In this document: in pieces, positions 28,141-36,927 of the stretch
Position numbering within the stretch: position 1 is the first letter of the stretch
Layout of the letters: every line of letters begins with the position of its first letter
NCBI GenBank assembly: GCA_041498155.1
Contig: JBGQHV010000002.1
Coordinates: 1 to 59,967, forward strand
Source of the DNA: DASTHG01 sp041498155
GTDB lineage: Bacteria > Gemmatimonadota > Gemmatimonadetes > Gemmatimonadales > GWC2-71-9
Reading direction: 5' to 3'
DNA length: 59,967 nt
Notes under the pieces: model-generated
Told to the model about the DNA's origin: nothing
What the model saw: the letters and a program-made list of their open reading frames with translations, nothing else
The model's database searches: none
Program-made: the position numbers and the translations under genes

Positions 28141-28731
28141 TCAGTCTCCTCCCGTCGTCTTCCGCGCCGCGATCGCCTCCCAGGCGGCGTCCTGGCACAC
28201 CTGCACCCCGGCGCTCGACACCCCCCAGTCCCGGGTGAGGATCCGCTCCAGCGCCACGCGCAGCACCCCGAGCCAGGCCGCCGCCAGCACATCGACGCCG
28301 CCCGTGCGGACCGACCCATCGGCCTTGCCCTGGGCGAGGAGGCTCTCGAGGGCGCCGCGGAACTCGCGGGCCATCGCTCGCGACGGCTCGTCGAGCAGCG
28401 CCGTGTAGTCCTGGAAGAAGAACAGCCGCGTCACCGCCGGCTCGCGCACCGCGCCGTCCATGAGCAACGTCCCGAGCCGTGCGAGCTTCTCGCGGGACGG
28501 CGCTGTTGCGGCGTCCGCTTCGCGCACCAGCTTCGTGGCCCAGCGCGCCGCGCCGCGGTACAGCTCGTTCAGGAGTTGTTGCTTCCCCTTGAAGTGGCGG
28601 TAGATCGTGCCCTCGGCGATCCCGGCTTTGCGGGCGATCGCGGGCGTCGTGGTGGGGTGGTAGCCCTGCGCGGTGAACAACTCGAGTGCCGCGCGCACGA
28701 GACGCTGCCGGGTGAGGTCGGCCTGCTTCAC
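28141..28731 (-). CDS. TetR-family transcriptional regulator
   Basis: A 196-residue DNA-binding repressor-type protein starting with GTG at 28731. The helix-turn-helix (about 10-55) reads ARKAGIAEGTIYRHFKGKQQLL, here split for length: recognition helix EGTIYRHF followed by KGKQQLL. The ligand-binding part is helical with an aromatic cluster (FFFQDY). It heads an operon with the S41-like gene and probably represses it and itself. A TCTAA-N8-TTAGA inverted repeat 12 nt upstream is a candidate operator. The ligand is unknown. Confidence 0.93.
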   Translation of the reverse strand: MKQADLTRQRLVRAALELFTAQGYHPTTTPAIARKAGIAEGTIYRHFKGKQQLLNELYRGAARWATKLVREADAATAPSREKLARLGTLLMDGAVREPAVTRLFFFQDYTALLDEPSRAMAREFRGALESLLAQGKADGSVRTGGVDVLAAAWLGVLRVALERILTRDWGVSSAGVQVCQDAAWEAIAARKTTGGD

Positions 28732-28742
28732 AGGCCGGCGAA

Positions 28743-28760
28743 TCTAATGGAACGTTTAGA
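28743..28760. promoter_or_regulatory. Candidate TetR operator
   Basis: TCTAA-N8-TTAGA, with a central AACGTT palindrome, lies between the divergent TetR gene (start 28731) and the saccharopine-dehydrogenase-like gene (start 28851). The position is suitable for autoregulation of tetR and possibly for control of the divergent gene. Confidence 0.35.
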
Positions 28761-28850
28761 CTTCCGCGCGCTTCCCGCGCCCCGGCCACGCGGGTAACTT
28801 TCGGCCGCCTTTCCGGTGCCGCTCACATCCGTCGGGAGATCTTCACACTC

Positions 28851-29984
28851 ATGCGCATGCTGGTACTCGGCGCGGGCCTGCAGGGGTCCGCCTGCGCCTT
28901 CGATCTGCTCCAGCAGGATGCCGTCCAACAGGTCACGCTGGCCGACATCCAACCCGACCGGGCCGCAGTGTTCGTCAAGCCGTTTGCCGGGAAGAAGCTG
29001 ACGCTCGCGAAGCTGGACGTGCAGGATCCGGCCGCGCTCCGCGCGACGCTGGGCGGGCATACCGCCGTGATGAACGCGCTGCCGTACTACTTCAACCTCG
29101 ACGTCACCCGGGCCGCCGTGGAAGTCGGGCTGCACTATGCCGACCTCGGCGGAAATACCGAGATTGTGTTCAATCAGAAGAAACTGGACGCCGAGGCCAA
29201 GGCCCGGAACGTCTCCGTGATCCCGGATTGCGGCCTCGCCCCCGGCATGGTCAACATCATCGCGGCCGAAGGCATCCGGCGCGTGGGCCAGGCGGAATCG
29301 GTGAAGATCTACGTCGGCGGGCTGCCGCAGCATCCCGAGCCGCCGCTCAACTACCAGATCGTGTACTCGCTCGAGGGTGCGCTCGACTACTACACGACCC
29401 CCTCCTGGGTGCTGCGCGACGGCAAGCCGGCGCGCGTCGATGCACTCTCCGAGATCGAGTCGCTGGGATTCCCGCCGCCGCTCGGGACGCTCGAAGCGTT
29501 TCACACCGGTGGCGGCATCTCCATCCTGCCGTGGGCGTACGAGGGGCGGGTCCGCACCATGGAGTACAAGACCCTACGCTACCCGGGGCACATGGCGATC
29601 ATGCGCCCGATCCGCGAGCTCGGCCTGCTCGACCTCACGCCGATGAAGGTGAAAGGGAAGGAGATCGTGCCGCGCGACGCGTTCATCGCCGCCGTGTCGC
29701 CCAAGCTCAACAAGCCGCAGGGCCGGGACCTCGTCGCGCTGCGCGTGGATGTCCGCGGCGCCGCCGGGAAACGGGCCTCCTGGGAGCTCATCGACTACTA
29801 CGACGAGGCGCGGGGCATCAGCGCCATGATGCGAACCACGGGGTACTCGCTCGCGATCACTGGCCTGATGCAGTCCGACGGGCGCATCAGCGGACGCGGC
29901 GTGCAGACCCCCGACGAAGCGGTGCCGTTTGCCGCCTATGTCGCGGAGCTCAAGAAGCGGGGCGTGGAAATCCGGGAGGTATAA
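28851..29984 (+). CDS. Saccharopine dehydrogenase-like oxidoreductase
   Basis: A 377-residue cytosolic protein. The N-terminal Rossmann motif is VLGAGLQGSACA, followed by DIQPDRA for cofactor ribose binding, then the family's C-terminal catalytic domain (NALPYYFNLDV, YADLGGNTEI, DCGLAPGMVN). Homologues include saccharopine and lysine dehydrogenases; the best guess is lysine or related amino-acid oxidation, unproven. ATG 28857 is an alternative start. TAACTT (28795-28800) is a possible -10. Divergent from the TetR/S41 operon. Confidence 0.87.
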   Translation: MRMLVLGAGLQGSACAFDLLQQDAVQQVTLADIQPDRAAVFVKPFAGKKLTLAKLDVQDPAALRATLGGHTAVMNALPYYFNLDVTRAAVEVGLHYADLGGNTEIVFNQKKLDAEAKARNVSVIPDCGLAPGMVNIIAAEGIRRVGQAESVKIYVGGLPQHPEPPLNYQIVYSLEGALDYYTTPSWVLRDGKPARVDALSEIESLGFPPPLGTLEAFHTGGGISILPWAYEGRVRTMEYKTLRYPGHMAIMRPIRELGLLDLTPMKVKGKEIVPRDAFIAAVSPKLNKPQGRDLVALRVDVRGAAGKRASWELIDYYDEARGISAMMRTTGYSLAITGLMQSDGRISGRGVQTPDEAVPFAAYVAELKKRGVEIREV

Positions 29985-30039
29985 GAACTCTTCACGTTCC
30001 CTTCCGCCGCCCTTTCCCCTCTGGGCGCTTACATACGTC

Positions 30040-30606
30040 ATGGACTTCCGCGCCCTGTGGGAGCGTGCCCTCCCCTATCATCAGTTTGTCCAGGAAGCGG
30101 CCAACAACCGCGACCTCTGGACCGGGATGTACCGGATTGCCCGGATCCCGGACTGGGCCGTGGCCGAAGCGCGCTCGACCGGCACGAAACACCACATCCT
30201 GGTGATCGCCGAGGACTGGTGCGGTGACGGGACGAACACCATCCCGTATCTCGCCAAGCTCGCGGACCTGTCGCGGTCTCAGGAAGTCCGGGTGCTGCGG
30301 CGCGACGAGCACCCCACGGTGATCGATCGCTACCTCACCGATGGCGCCCGGGCGATTCCGATCGTCATCGTGCTCGACCGGGAGCTCCAGGAGTTGGGGC
30401 ATTGGGGTCCGCGGCCGGAGACGCTGCAGGCATGGGTGCAGGTAGCGCGCAAGACCGCCGACAAGGCCAAGCTGTACCCGCGGATCCGCCGCTGGTACGC
30501 GACGGACAAGGGACAATCCACGATGCGGGAAGTGTTGGCGCTGTTTCAAAAGGCGCCAGCAGCCGTCAGCGGTCAGACGTCAGCGCCGGCACTCGCAGCA
30601 GGGTAA
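30040..30606 (+). CDS. Thioredoxin-fold protein with a single active-site Cys
   Basis: A 188-residue cytosolic protein. A thioredoxin-like core contains the strand HILVIAEDWCGDG and a cis-Pro segment (ARAIPIVIVLD). The motif is W-C-G-D-G, so the second Cys of C-x-x-C is missing; monothiol chemistry or a non-redox role is likely. The C-terminal residues (AVSGQTSAP) are encoded by one arm of the hairpin that also separates this gene from the convergent beta-barrel gene. ATG 30040 has no Shine-Dalgarno, and TACATA ends 4 nt before it. Confidence 0.82.
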   Translation: MDFRALWERALPYHQFVQEAANNRDLWTGMYRIARIPDWAVAEARSTGTKHHILVIAEDWCGDGTNTIPYLAKLADLSRSQEVRVLRRDEHPTVIDRYLTDGARAIPIVIVLDRELQELGHWGPRPETLQAWVQVARKTADKAKLYPRIRRWYATDKGQSTMREVLALFQKAPAAVSGQTSAPALAAG

Positions 30607-30621
30607 TGGCTGACGTCTGAC
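30572..30621. terminator. Convergent hairpin with 13-bp perfect stem
   Basis: GTCAGACGTCAGC (30572-30584) pairs perfectly with GCTGACGTCTGAC (30609-30621). The second arm is itself part of a near-perfect 19-nt palindrome (30609-30627). It spans the 3' end of the thioredoxin-fold gene and the 21-nt gap to the convergent beta-barrel gene. There is no U-run, so terminator function is inferred from position. Confidence 0.55.
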
Positions 30622-30627
30622 GTCAGC

Positions 30628-31776
30628 TTAGTAGCTCCACGTCGATCCAAAGAAGAACTGCCCGCCGTCTTCGCCGAACCCCGCGCCGGCCACCAGCACG
30701 CCGTTGCGGCCCAGGCGCAGCATCAGCTCACCGCCCCCGCTCTTGTGCAGGTCCCGGGTCGTCAGACGCCACGCGCTCCCGGACCCGAACACGCGCCCCA
30801 CGTCGTAGAACCCCACGAGTTTCACTTCGAGGATCGTCGGCGCGTACAGGAGCGCGTAGCGCACTTCGAGTCCGCCCAGCAGCTTGCCGGGTCCGATGAA
30901 ACGCGAGTCGTAATATCCCCGCAGCGAGCGGTACCCCCCCACGCCGACGTAGGGCCGTCCCGACGACTCGATCGCCTGCATCGCCGAAATGCTCGGCGCG
31001 CCGCTCATTCGTTCCCCCACGAAGCGCCCGGCGAGGATGAGCTTCTCGAGCGGATGGACGTACGCCTGGACGGCGAACGTCGCACGGCTGTAGTGCCGCG
31101 CCCCGGCGACCAGCGCCTCGGCGAGCACGCCGGCGTGCGGGTCGACCTCGTTGTCGCGGGAGTCGGCGACGAGGCCCGCGCGGACCGCGGCGTCGTTGAA
31201 CGGCGCGCTGTCGGCCAGGCCCGCGGCGCGGTCGCGTGGAAACAAGCCGTCGCCCGGCAAGGTGCGAAACGTGGTGTGCTCGAGCGTCCCGCCCACGAGG
31301 ATCCGGAGGGGACCCGCCACGCGACGCTGAATCGTGAGCCGCGCCAGCTGCGAGGTGCGGCTCACCTGGTAGAAGTACGGACTTGTCGGACTGAGACTGT
31401 CGCGGTCGTACGGCGTGGCGTTGCCGATGCCGAAGTAGCCGAGCCGGTTGGAGCGCAGGGCGTCGAGCGTCACGCCCACGCGCCAGTTCGTCCACAACGC
31501 CGGCGCCTGGGCGTCGATTTCGGCCAGGTAGCTTCCCTGGGTGCTTGCGCCTGCCGTTACCGTCAGCGCGGCGCGATTCGGCTCGGGGCGCTCGCGGTAT
31601 CCGATCGGACTGTACACCCGCGCGTAGCCGGCGAGCCACCAGCCGTCGATGCTGCTGTAGTAGCCATAGGGCGTGTAAGTGAAGTCCCAGTACGGCGGCG
31701 CCGCCTGGGGCGTCTGTGCCCTGAGACGGGCCGCGCCCGTCGCGGCCAGCAGCAGCATCAGCACGGGGCGACGCAC
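30628..31776 (-). CDS. Outer-membrane beta-barrel (BamA/surface-antigen-like)
   Basis: A 382-residue exported protein with signal peptide ARLRA|Q, starting at GTG 31776. The mature part is a string of amphipathic strands with aromatic girdles and ends in SYQ-style aromatic termination (FFFGSTWSY). GGYRSLRGYYDSRFIGPGK resembles the conserved G-x-x-x-R-G-Y/F of the Omp85 C-terminal barrel, here without POTRA domains. A lipid or protein handling role at the outer membrane is possible. It is 2 nt after the asparaginase gene stop. Confidence 0.75.
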   Translation of the reverse strand: MRRPVLMLLLAATGAARLRAQTPQAAPPYWDFTYTPYGYYSSIDGWWLAGYARVYSPIGYRERPEPNRAALTVTAGASTQGSYLAEIDAQAPALWTNWRVGVTLDALRSNRLGYFGIGNATPYDRDSLSPTSPYFYQVSRTSQLARLTIQRRVAGPLRILVGGTLEHTTFRTLPGDGLFPRDRAAGLADSAPFNDAAVRAGLVADSRDNEVDPHAGVLAEALVAGARHYSRATFAVQAYVHPLEKLILAGRFVGERMSGAPSISAMQAIESSGRPYVGVGGYRSLRGYYDSRFIGPGKLLGGLEVRYALLYAPTILEVKLVGFYDVGRVFGSGSAWRLTTRDLHKSGGGELMLRLGRNGVLVAGAGFGEDGGQFFFGSTWSY

Positions 31777-31778
31777 GC

Positions 31779-32846
31779 TCAGCCCGGCGGTGATCCGTCG
31801 TAGAGATGGGCCGTGTCCACGAACCTTGCTTGCGTACCGTCGTGCACGGCGAAGCGGCTGGGGTACAGGGAGGCCGATCCGAACTCGCCGCGTTTGTTTA
31901 CCGCGTAGAAGTTGAGCTGGTAGCGCGGCTTGCCATCCGGCGTCAGGAGGCGGAGCTCGGTGGACCGGACCGCGCGCCGCAGGCTTTCGAGACAGGCGTC
32001 GGTGGGTTTCATGCCGCGCCGCATCTGGTCGACCGTGAGGAAACCGCCGCACACCATGATGTTCAGCTCGCCCAGGCCGGTGGAGCCCGCGGCGCCGATC
32101 TCGTTGTCGCAGTACTGGCCCGCGCCGACGATCGCGCTGTCGCCCACCCGACCGGGGATCTTCCAGGCGAGCCCGGCCGTCGTAGTCACCGACGCGATAT
32201 CGCCCGCCGGCGTCACGGCGCCGCAATTGATCGTGCCGGTCGGCGGATGCACGACCATCGGCGTGTTGCCCCCGCCGGGCACGTCGCGCCAGTTGTCGTT
32301 CGGGCTGAGGTTGGCGCGCCACTCGAGCCACGCCTGCCGGGAGGCCTCGGTGAGCAGGTCTTCTTCCTTGAAGCCGTAGGAGAGCGCGAACCGCTTGGCG
32401 CCCTCACCCACGAGGAAGATGTGGTTCGTGTACTTCAAGACGAGCTTCGCGACCTCGGACGCCGTCTTGATGTTCTCGAGCGCGCCCACCGCGCCCGCCC
32501 GCTTGGTCGGGCCGTGCATGCAGGACGCGTCGAGCTGCACCACGCCCTCGGCGTTCGGCAACCCGCCGTAGCCCACCGATTGATCGGTCGGATCGAGCTC
32601 CTGGATCTTCACGCCTTCGACCGCCGCATCGAGCGGGTCGGCGCCCTGCGCGATCAGCTCGTACGCCTTCTGGACCGGCCGCAGGCTATTGGCCGAGGAG
32701 ATCACGACGGGCTGCGCGACCCAGGCGCGCTGTGGCGGCAACGGCCGGGGCGGCCGCAGCGGATGGGGAATCCCCAGGGCGCCGGCGGCGGTGAGCCCGC
32801 CCGCCGTGGACGCGAGGAACTCCCGGCGCGAAACGTCGTGGATCAC
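31779..32846 (-). CDS. Tat-exported Ntn hydrolase, aspartylglucosaminidase-like asparaginase
   Basis: A 355-residue protein starting at GTG 32846. The N-terminus SRREFLASTAGG is a twin-arginine signal, so it is exported folded. The mature part is the N4-(beta-N-acetylglucosaminyl)-L-asparaginase/isoaspartyl peptidase fold: SVGYGGLPNAEG, then the autocleavage region GTINCGAVT with nucleophile Thr, and TAGLAWKIPGRVGDS. Maturation normally splits the chain before Thr. The expected substrate is Asn linked to sugar, or isoaspartyl peptides. It is first of a two-gene operon with the beta-barrel and divergent from the next gene. Confidence 0.9.
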   Translation of the reverse strand: MIHDVSRREFLASTAGGLTAAGALGIPHPLRPPRPLPPQRAWVAQPVVISSANSLRPVQKAYELIAQGADPLDAAVEGVKIQELDPTDQSVGYGGLPNAEGVVQLDASCMHGPTKRAGAVGALENIKTASEVAKLVLKYTNHIFLVGEGAKRFALSYGFKEEDLLTEASRQAWLEWRANLSPNDNWRDVPGGGNTPMVVHPPTGTINCGAVTPAGDIASVTTTAGLAWKIPGRVGDSAIVGAGQYCDNEIGAAGSTGLGELNIMVCGGFLTVDQMRRGMKPTDACLESLRRAVRSTELRLLTPDGKPRYQLNFYAVNKRGEFGSASLYPSRFAVHDGTQARFVDTAHLYDGSPPG

Positions 32847-32882
32847 GGGCGAGTTTTAGCCCCGGGCCTTCGCGCTGTCAAC

Positions 32883-32911
32883 TTGTGGAAGCCCCGGGCG
32901 GGTTCTACGTT
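32883..32911 (+). promoter_or_regulatory. Candidate promoter for the 32918 gene (leaderless)
   Basis: TTGTGG (32883-32888), a 17-nt spacer, and TACGTT (32906-32911), then 6 nt to GTG 32918. Transcription would start at or next to the GTG. This argues against the alternative GTG at 32885, which lies within the -35 hexamer. Confidence 0.5.
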
Positions 32912-32917
32912 CCGGCC

Positions 32918-33376
32918 GTGTTCGACGATGATTCCCCGAGCCCGCGAGCCGTCGTCGGCCGCATCCTCGGCCTGGCTACCGCCGGCGCCGTGCTGCTGCT
33001 GCTGATCCTGTTCCTCGACACCGGTCACCTCGACGGGCGCGTCGTCGCCTTGATCGGGATTCTGTGGGGCACCTGGGGCTTTCTCGGCGGGCTATTCAGC
33101 AACCTGTTCGAGCCGGCCGGTCGGTTCCTGGCGAACCAGCTCACCGGCAACGTGGCGTTGCCGGGCCCCACCGAAACCCTCCCCGAGGAGACGGCCCGCT
33201 TTGAGCGCATGCTCGCGCAGGGCCTCGAGCGGCATCGCGAGATCCTCGTGGGGATCCGCCTCGCCGAGATCTATCGCCTCAACCAGCACGACCCCGCCAA
33301 GTCCGCCGCGCTGCTGACCCGGCTCCGCGCCAAGTACCCCGACGCCCCCGAGCTCGAGCGTGCCGGCGCCGGTTGA
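32918..33376 (+). CDS. Membrane protein with helical C-terminal domain
   Basis: A 152-residue protein. Two membrane helices (about residues 13-32 and 41-60) are followed by a soluble helical part with a tetratricopeptide-like pattern (LVGIRLAEIYRLNQHDPAKSA then LLTRLRAKYPDAPEL). No specific family is recognised; it could anchor or count partners at the membrane. Start GTG 32918 is chosen because a promoter-like element ends 6 nt before it. The end overlaps the GT2 gene by 17 nt, so the two are probably coupled. Confidence 0.65.
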   Translation: MFDDDSPSPRAVVGRILGLATAGAVLLLLILFLDTGHLDGRVVALIGILWGTWGFLGGLFSNLFEPAGRFLANQLTGNVALPGPTETLPEETARFERMLAQGLERHREILVGIRLAEIYRLNQHDPAKSAALLTRLRAKYPDAPELERAGAG

Positions 33377-34082
33377 CGTCTCGCTCGTCATCCCGGTGTA
33401 CGACGAGCGCGACAATCTCGAGCCGCTGGTGACGGAGATCGCGGCCGCGCTCGCCGACCACCGCTACGAGATCGTGGCGGTGGACGACGGCTCGACCGAC
33501 GGGTCGCTGGCGACGCTCAAGGCCCTGAAGCGCACCCACCCCGAGCTGCACATCGTCTCGTTCGCGGCCAACGCCGGGCAGACCGCGGCGTTCGCGGCCG
33601 GATTCCGCGCGGCACGGGGCGCGGTGATCGTGACCATGGACGCCGACGGCCAGAACGATCCTGCCGACGTTCCCGCGCTGCTCGAGGCGCTCGAGCACAG
33701 CTCCGCCGCCGCCGTCGCGGGGTACCGGTTGCGGCGGCACGACTCGGCGTGGAAACGGGTGCAGAGCCGCATCGCCAATGCCGTGCGCAACCGGCTGAAC
33801 CACGAGACGATCCGCGACACCGGCTGCTCCCTCAAAGCGTTCCGTGCCGAAGCGCTGCGCGACCTTCCGCTGTTCAGCGGGATGCACCGCTTTCTGCCGA
33901 CCCTCGTGAAGCTGAACGGGGGCGCGGTGACGGAGGTGGCCGTGCGGCACCGGCCCCGCCGCAGCGGCCGCACCAAATACGGGATGTGGAACCGGGTGTT
34001 CCGCTCCCTCGCCGACGCGCTCGCCGTGCGCTGGATGCAGCGCCGCCGGCTGACCTATCGTGTCTCCGAAGAGCTCCCCTAA
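33360..34082 (+). CDS. Family 2 glycosyltransferase (polyprenyl-phosphate sugar transferase-like)
   Basis: A 240-residue cytosolic-face enzyme with the GT-A fold: SLVIPVYDERDN, AVDDGSTDGS, and the metal-binding D-x-D in TMDADGQNDP. It is closest in pattern to dolichol-phosphate mannose synthase or undecaprenyl-phosphate sugar transferases, and lacks the C-terminal membrane helices of the long forms. The expected role is transfer of a sugar from a nucleotide donor to a lipid phosphate for glycan or glycolipid assembly. Starts at GTG 33360. The preceding membrane protein may help anchor it. Confidence 0.88.
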   Translation: MPAPVDVSLVIPVYDERDNLEPLVTEIAAALADHRYEIVAVDDGSTDGSLATLKALKRTHPELHIVSFAANAGQTAAFAAGFRAARGAVIVTMDADGQNDPADVPALLEALEHSSAAAVAGYRLRRHDSAWKRVQSRIANAVRNRLNHETIRDTGCSLKAFRAEALRDLPLFSGMHRFLPTLVKLNGGAVTEVAVRHRPRRSGRTKYGMWNRVFRSLADALAVRWMQRRRLTYRVSEELP

Positions 34083-34088
34083 GCCAGG

Positions 34089-35174
34089 ATGGCCGCCGCC
34101 ATGGCCCCCCCGTCCACTCCCCGCAAGCCCCGTCTCGACCCGGCGATTTTCAATCTCCCGGTGGCCCGGATGCGCGAAGGGTACTACTCGGACAAGTACT
34201 TCGTCCGGGCGCGTGACGTGCTCATCGCGGACCGGCACCGGCCGAGCGTCACCATGCAGGTGTTCGGCAAGACGCACGCCTACCTGGGCGGCGCCGACGA
34301 GGCCATCGCGATCCTCAAGCTGTGCGCTCAATCGTGGGAGGAGCTCGAGGTGTCGGCGTTGTACGACGGGGATGAGGTCGCGCCCTGGGAAACGGTCCTG
34401 CTGATCGAAGGGCCCTACGACGCCTTCGCCAACCTCGAAACCCTCTATCTCGGCGTGCTCGCCCGGCGCACCAAGGTCGGCACGAATACCCGGCGGGTGG
34501 TGGAGGCCGCGCGACCCAAGCAAGTCATGTTCTTTCCGGCGCGTCACGACCACTGGCTGGTGCAGACCGGCGACGGGTACGCCGCGCATATCGCCGGCGC
34601 CATCGGCGTCTCCACCGATGCCCAGGCCTCGTGGTGGGGCTCCGAGGGGGTCGGCACCGTCCCGCACGCCCTCATCGCCGCCTACGGCGGCGATACCGTG
34701 CAGGCGTCCGTCAAATTCGCCCAGCACATGGACGGGGACACACGGCTCATCACGCTCGTGGACTTCGAGAACGACTGCGTCGGCACGTCGCTCCAGGTGG
34801 CCCGTGCGCTGGGCGAGCGCCTGTACGGCGTGCGCCTCGATACCTCCGAGACGCTGGTCGACAAAACGATCGTGCCCGAGATGGGCACCTTCCGGCCCAC
34901 CGGTGTGAACCCCCAGCTCGTCTGGAAGGTGCGCCGCGCGCTGGACCGGGAGGGATTCACGCGGGTGAAGATCGTCGTCTCCGGCGGATTCACCGTGGAG
35001 AAGATCCGCGCGTTCGAAGAAGAAGGAGTGCCTGTGGACATGTACGGCGTCGGCTCGAGCCTCTTCCAGGGACGCTACGACTTCACGGCGGACATCGTGC
35101 GCGTGGAAGGGAAGCCGTGCGCCAAGGTCGGTCGGAGCTATCGGCCCAACCCCCGGCTACAGCGAGTCACCTAG
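34089..35174 (+). CDS. pncB: Nicotinate phosphoribosyltransferase
   Basis: A 361-residue cytosolic enzyme that joins nicotinate to PRPP, giving nicotinate mononucleotide for NAD salvage. Motifs: MREGYYSDKYF near the N-terminus, GPYDAFANLETLYLG, then the barrel phosphate-binding strands VVSGGFTVEKI and VDMYGVGSSL. The length fits the shorter bacterial form. ATG 34101 is an alternative start. It belongs with the nicotinamidase-like gene two positions downstream, which would provide its substrate. Confidence 0.9.
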   Translation: MAAAMAPPSTPRKPRLDPAIFNLPVARMREGYYSDKYFVRARDVLIADRHRPSVTMQVFGKTHAYLGGADEAIAILKLCAQSWEELEVSALYDGDEVAPWETVLLIEGPYDAFANLETLYLGVLARRTKVGTNTRRVVEAARPKQVMFFPARHDHWLVQTGDGYAAHIAGAIGVSTDAQASWWGSEGVGTVPHALIAAYGGDTVQASVKFAQHMDGDTRLITLVDFENDCVGTSLQVARALGERLYGVRLDTSETLVDKTIVPEMGTFRPTGVNPQLVWKVRRALDREGFTRVKIVVSGGFTVEKIRAFEEEGVPVDMYGVGSSLFQGRYDFTADIVRVEGKPCAKVGRSYRPNPRLQRVT

Positions 35175-35183
35175 GTCGCAACG

Positions 35184-36176
35184 ATGCAGCCGGCCACCCA
35201 CAAGAAGATCGTCTTCGGCGCGATCGGTTGTAGCGGCGCGCTCGGGGTATTGATGGTGGCCTCGATGCTCATGGTGAAGCACACCGGCGTCGCCCCACCT
35301 CCTGAAGAGCTGCCCCTGTCTCCGGTCACGGCCGCCGCCGCCCTCGACTCCCTCGCGACATACGACATCCAGGCGCTCTTCGCCCCGCCGGATGCTCCGT
35401 TCGTGCTCGTCCCCTCCAGCGACCGGATGATCGCTCGTTGGCGTTCCGATCGCAGTCGCTTCGCGATCCAGTTCCTCGATACCGCTCCCCCCGATTCCTG
35501 GCAGGCCCGGAGCTGGCGCGAGGCGGGGGCCGCGGTGGTCATCGAATCACTGCCGGCAGGGGCGCCGTACCCGGATTCCGAGCCCATCGGCCGCGCCATC
35601 CTCGCCGCGGCCCGTGTCCAGCTGGAATCCGGCGACCCGGCGCGCGCGCGGGACGCGGTGGCCCTGGCCCTCCAGCGCGCGCGCCACTTCGAGGAGCGGC
35701 CGGACGTCCTGATGGTGGTCGCCGGGCTCCACCTGGAGCGCGACGCCCTGGAGATGCTCGCCCGCGATTCGCTGCTCGCGGGCGGCGCCGCCGCGCGGGC
35801 CCTGGCGAAGGCGTCGCTCCTGGCCATGGACCGGCGGCTGGGCGAGGTGCGGTCCGTGCGCGCGCTGATCGCCGCGGCCGGTGTCTCGGCGGCCTCCGTC
35901 CCGACGCTGGCGGCATGGGCGCGGGACTCCTCCATGCCGCTCGCGATCCGTGATGAGATGATCCGGGCGATCGGCTTCGGATGGGTGCTCGACCCGCCGG
36001 AGGTGACCTATGGTCTCGACACGGCCCGCGCCGCTTCCATCCGGACCCTCGCCGCCGTCGCGTGGCCGCCGGCGTTGGCGCAGACGCTGCAGGAGGCGAC
36101 GTTGGGGCGTCCGAACATGGTGACACGCCTCAGGATCTCCATCTCCTATCGCACCAAGCGCATGCTGGATTTGTGA
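35184..36176 (+). CDS. Membrane-anchored helical protein of unknown function
   Basis: A 330-residue protein with one N-terminal membrane helix (about 9-31) and a soluble, Ala-rich, helical remainder that resembles HEAT- or TPR-like packing (LESGDPARARDAVALALQRARH). No enzyme motif is seen. It lies between the two NAD-salvage genes, 9 nt after pncB, so it is probably co-transcribed. It could be a periplasm-facing scaffold; this is speculation. Confidence 0.55.
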   Translation: MQPATHKKIVFGAIGCSGALGVLMVASMLMVKHTGVAPPPEELPLSPVTAAAALDSLATYDIQALFAPPDAPFVLVPSSDRMIARWRSDRSRFAIQFLDTAPPDSWQARSWREAGAAVVIESLPAGAPYPDSEPIGRAILAAARVQLESGDPARARDAVALALQRARHFEERPDVLMVVAGLHLERDALEMLARDSLLAGGAAARALAKASLLAMDRRLGEVRSVRALIAAAGVSAASVPTLAAWARDSSMPLAIRDEMIRAIGFGWVLDPPEVTYGLDTARAASIRTLAAVAWPPALAQTLQEATLGRPNMVTRLRISISYRTKRMLDL

Positions 36177-36199
36177 AGCGCCGCGTCATGGTGTTCCGG

Positions 36200-36229
36200 T
36201 TGACACATGCCGCATCCCCCCAAGAGATT
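36200..36229 (+). promoter_or_regulatory. Candidate promoter upstream of the nicotinamidase gene
   Basis: A perfect -35 TTGACA (36200-36205) with a weak -10 GAGATT (36224-36229) 18 nt later. Clear ribosome-binding site GAGGAG at 36252-36257, 4 nt before the ATG. This suggests an internal promoter for the nicotinamidase-aminotransferase-serA group. Confidence 0.35.
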
Positions 36230-36261
36230 CCCGTGCCGCCTTTTTCTCTCCGAGGAGCTGC

Positions 36262-36927
36262 ATGGCGCGGGTCATCTTCTGGGACGTCGACACCCAACAC
36301 GACTTCATGAAGGCGGACGGCAAGCTGTACGTGCCCGACGCCGAGCACATCATTCCGAATCTCAAGCGGCTCACCGACTACGCGCACGGCCACGGTATTC
36401 GCATCGTGGCGAGCGCCGACGACCACGTGGCCGGGCACCGCGAGCTGTCGGATGCGCCGAACTTCAAGGAGACTTTTCCGCTGCATTGCATGCACGGGAC
36501 CCCGGGGCAGAAAAAGATCCCCGAAACCGCGCTGCGCGATGCCCTGGTGATCGAGCCCGACGCGCAACCCCCGAAGGCCCTGGCCGACCGGGTGCGCGGC
36601 CATGCGGGCGACATCCTGTTCCACAAACACTGGTTCGACGTGTTCACCAACCCGAACGTGCTGCCCGTGGTCGACGCTTTGGCTCCGGAGGACGTCGTCC
36701 TCTACGGGGTCGCGCTCGACGTGTGCGACCGCTATGCCATCGAAGGATTCCTCGAGCACCGCCCCAACATCCGCCTCTTCGCCGTCACCGATGCGATGAA
36801 GCCGATCGACCGCGACGTGGGGGAGCAGATGTTGAAAGAGTGGGGGGACGAGGGCGTGCGCCTCGTGAAGACGAGCGAGGTCGTGTTCGGCGGCCTGGTC
36901 GACCAGCTCGCGCAGGCGGGCGCATGA
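36262..36927 (+). CDS. Nicotinamidase/isochorismatase-family hydrolase
   Basis: A 221-residue cytosolic cysteine hydrolase. The catalytic set is present: Asp in FWDVDTQHDF, Lys in LFHKHWFDVF and Cys in ALDVCDRYA. The metal triad D..H...H occurs in SADDHVAGHRE, and FPLHCMHGTPG matches the nicotinamidase consensus. With pncB close by, conversion of nicotinamide to nicotinate is the best call, though other isochorismatase-like amidases share the fold. Strong GAGGAG ribosome-binding site. The stop overlaps the aminotransferase ATG. Confidence 0.88.
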   Translation: MARVIFWDVDTQHDFMKADGKLYVPDAEHIIPNLKRLTDYAHGHGIRIVASADDHVAGHRELSDAPNFKETFPLHCMHGTPGQKKIPETALRDALVIEPDAQPPKALADRVRGHAGDILFHKHWFDVFTNPNVLPVVDALAPEDVVLYGVALDVCDRYAIEGFLEHRPNIRLFAVTDAMKPIDRDVGEQMLKEWGDEGVRLVKTSEVVFGGLVDQLAQAGA

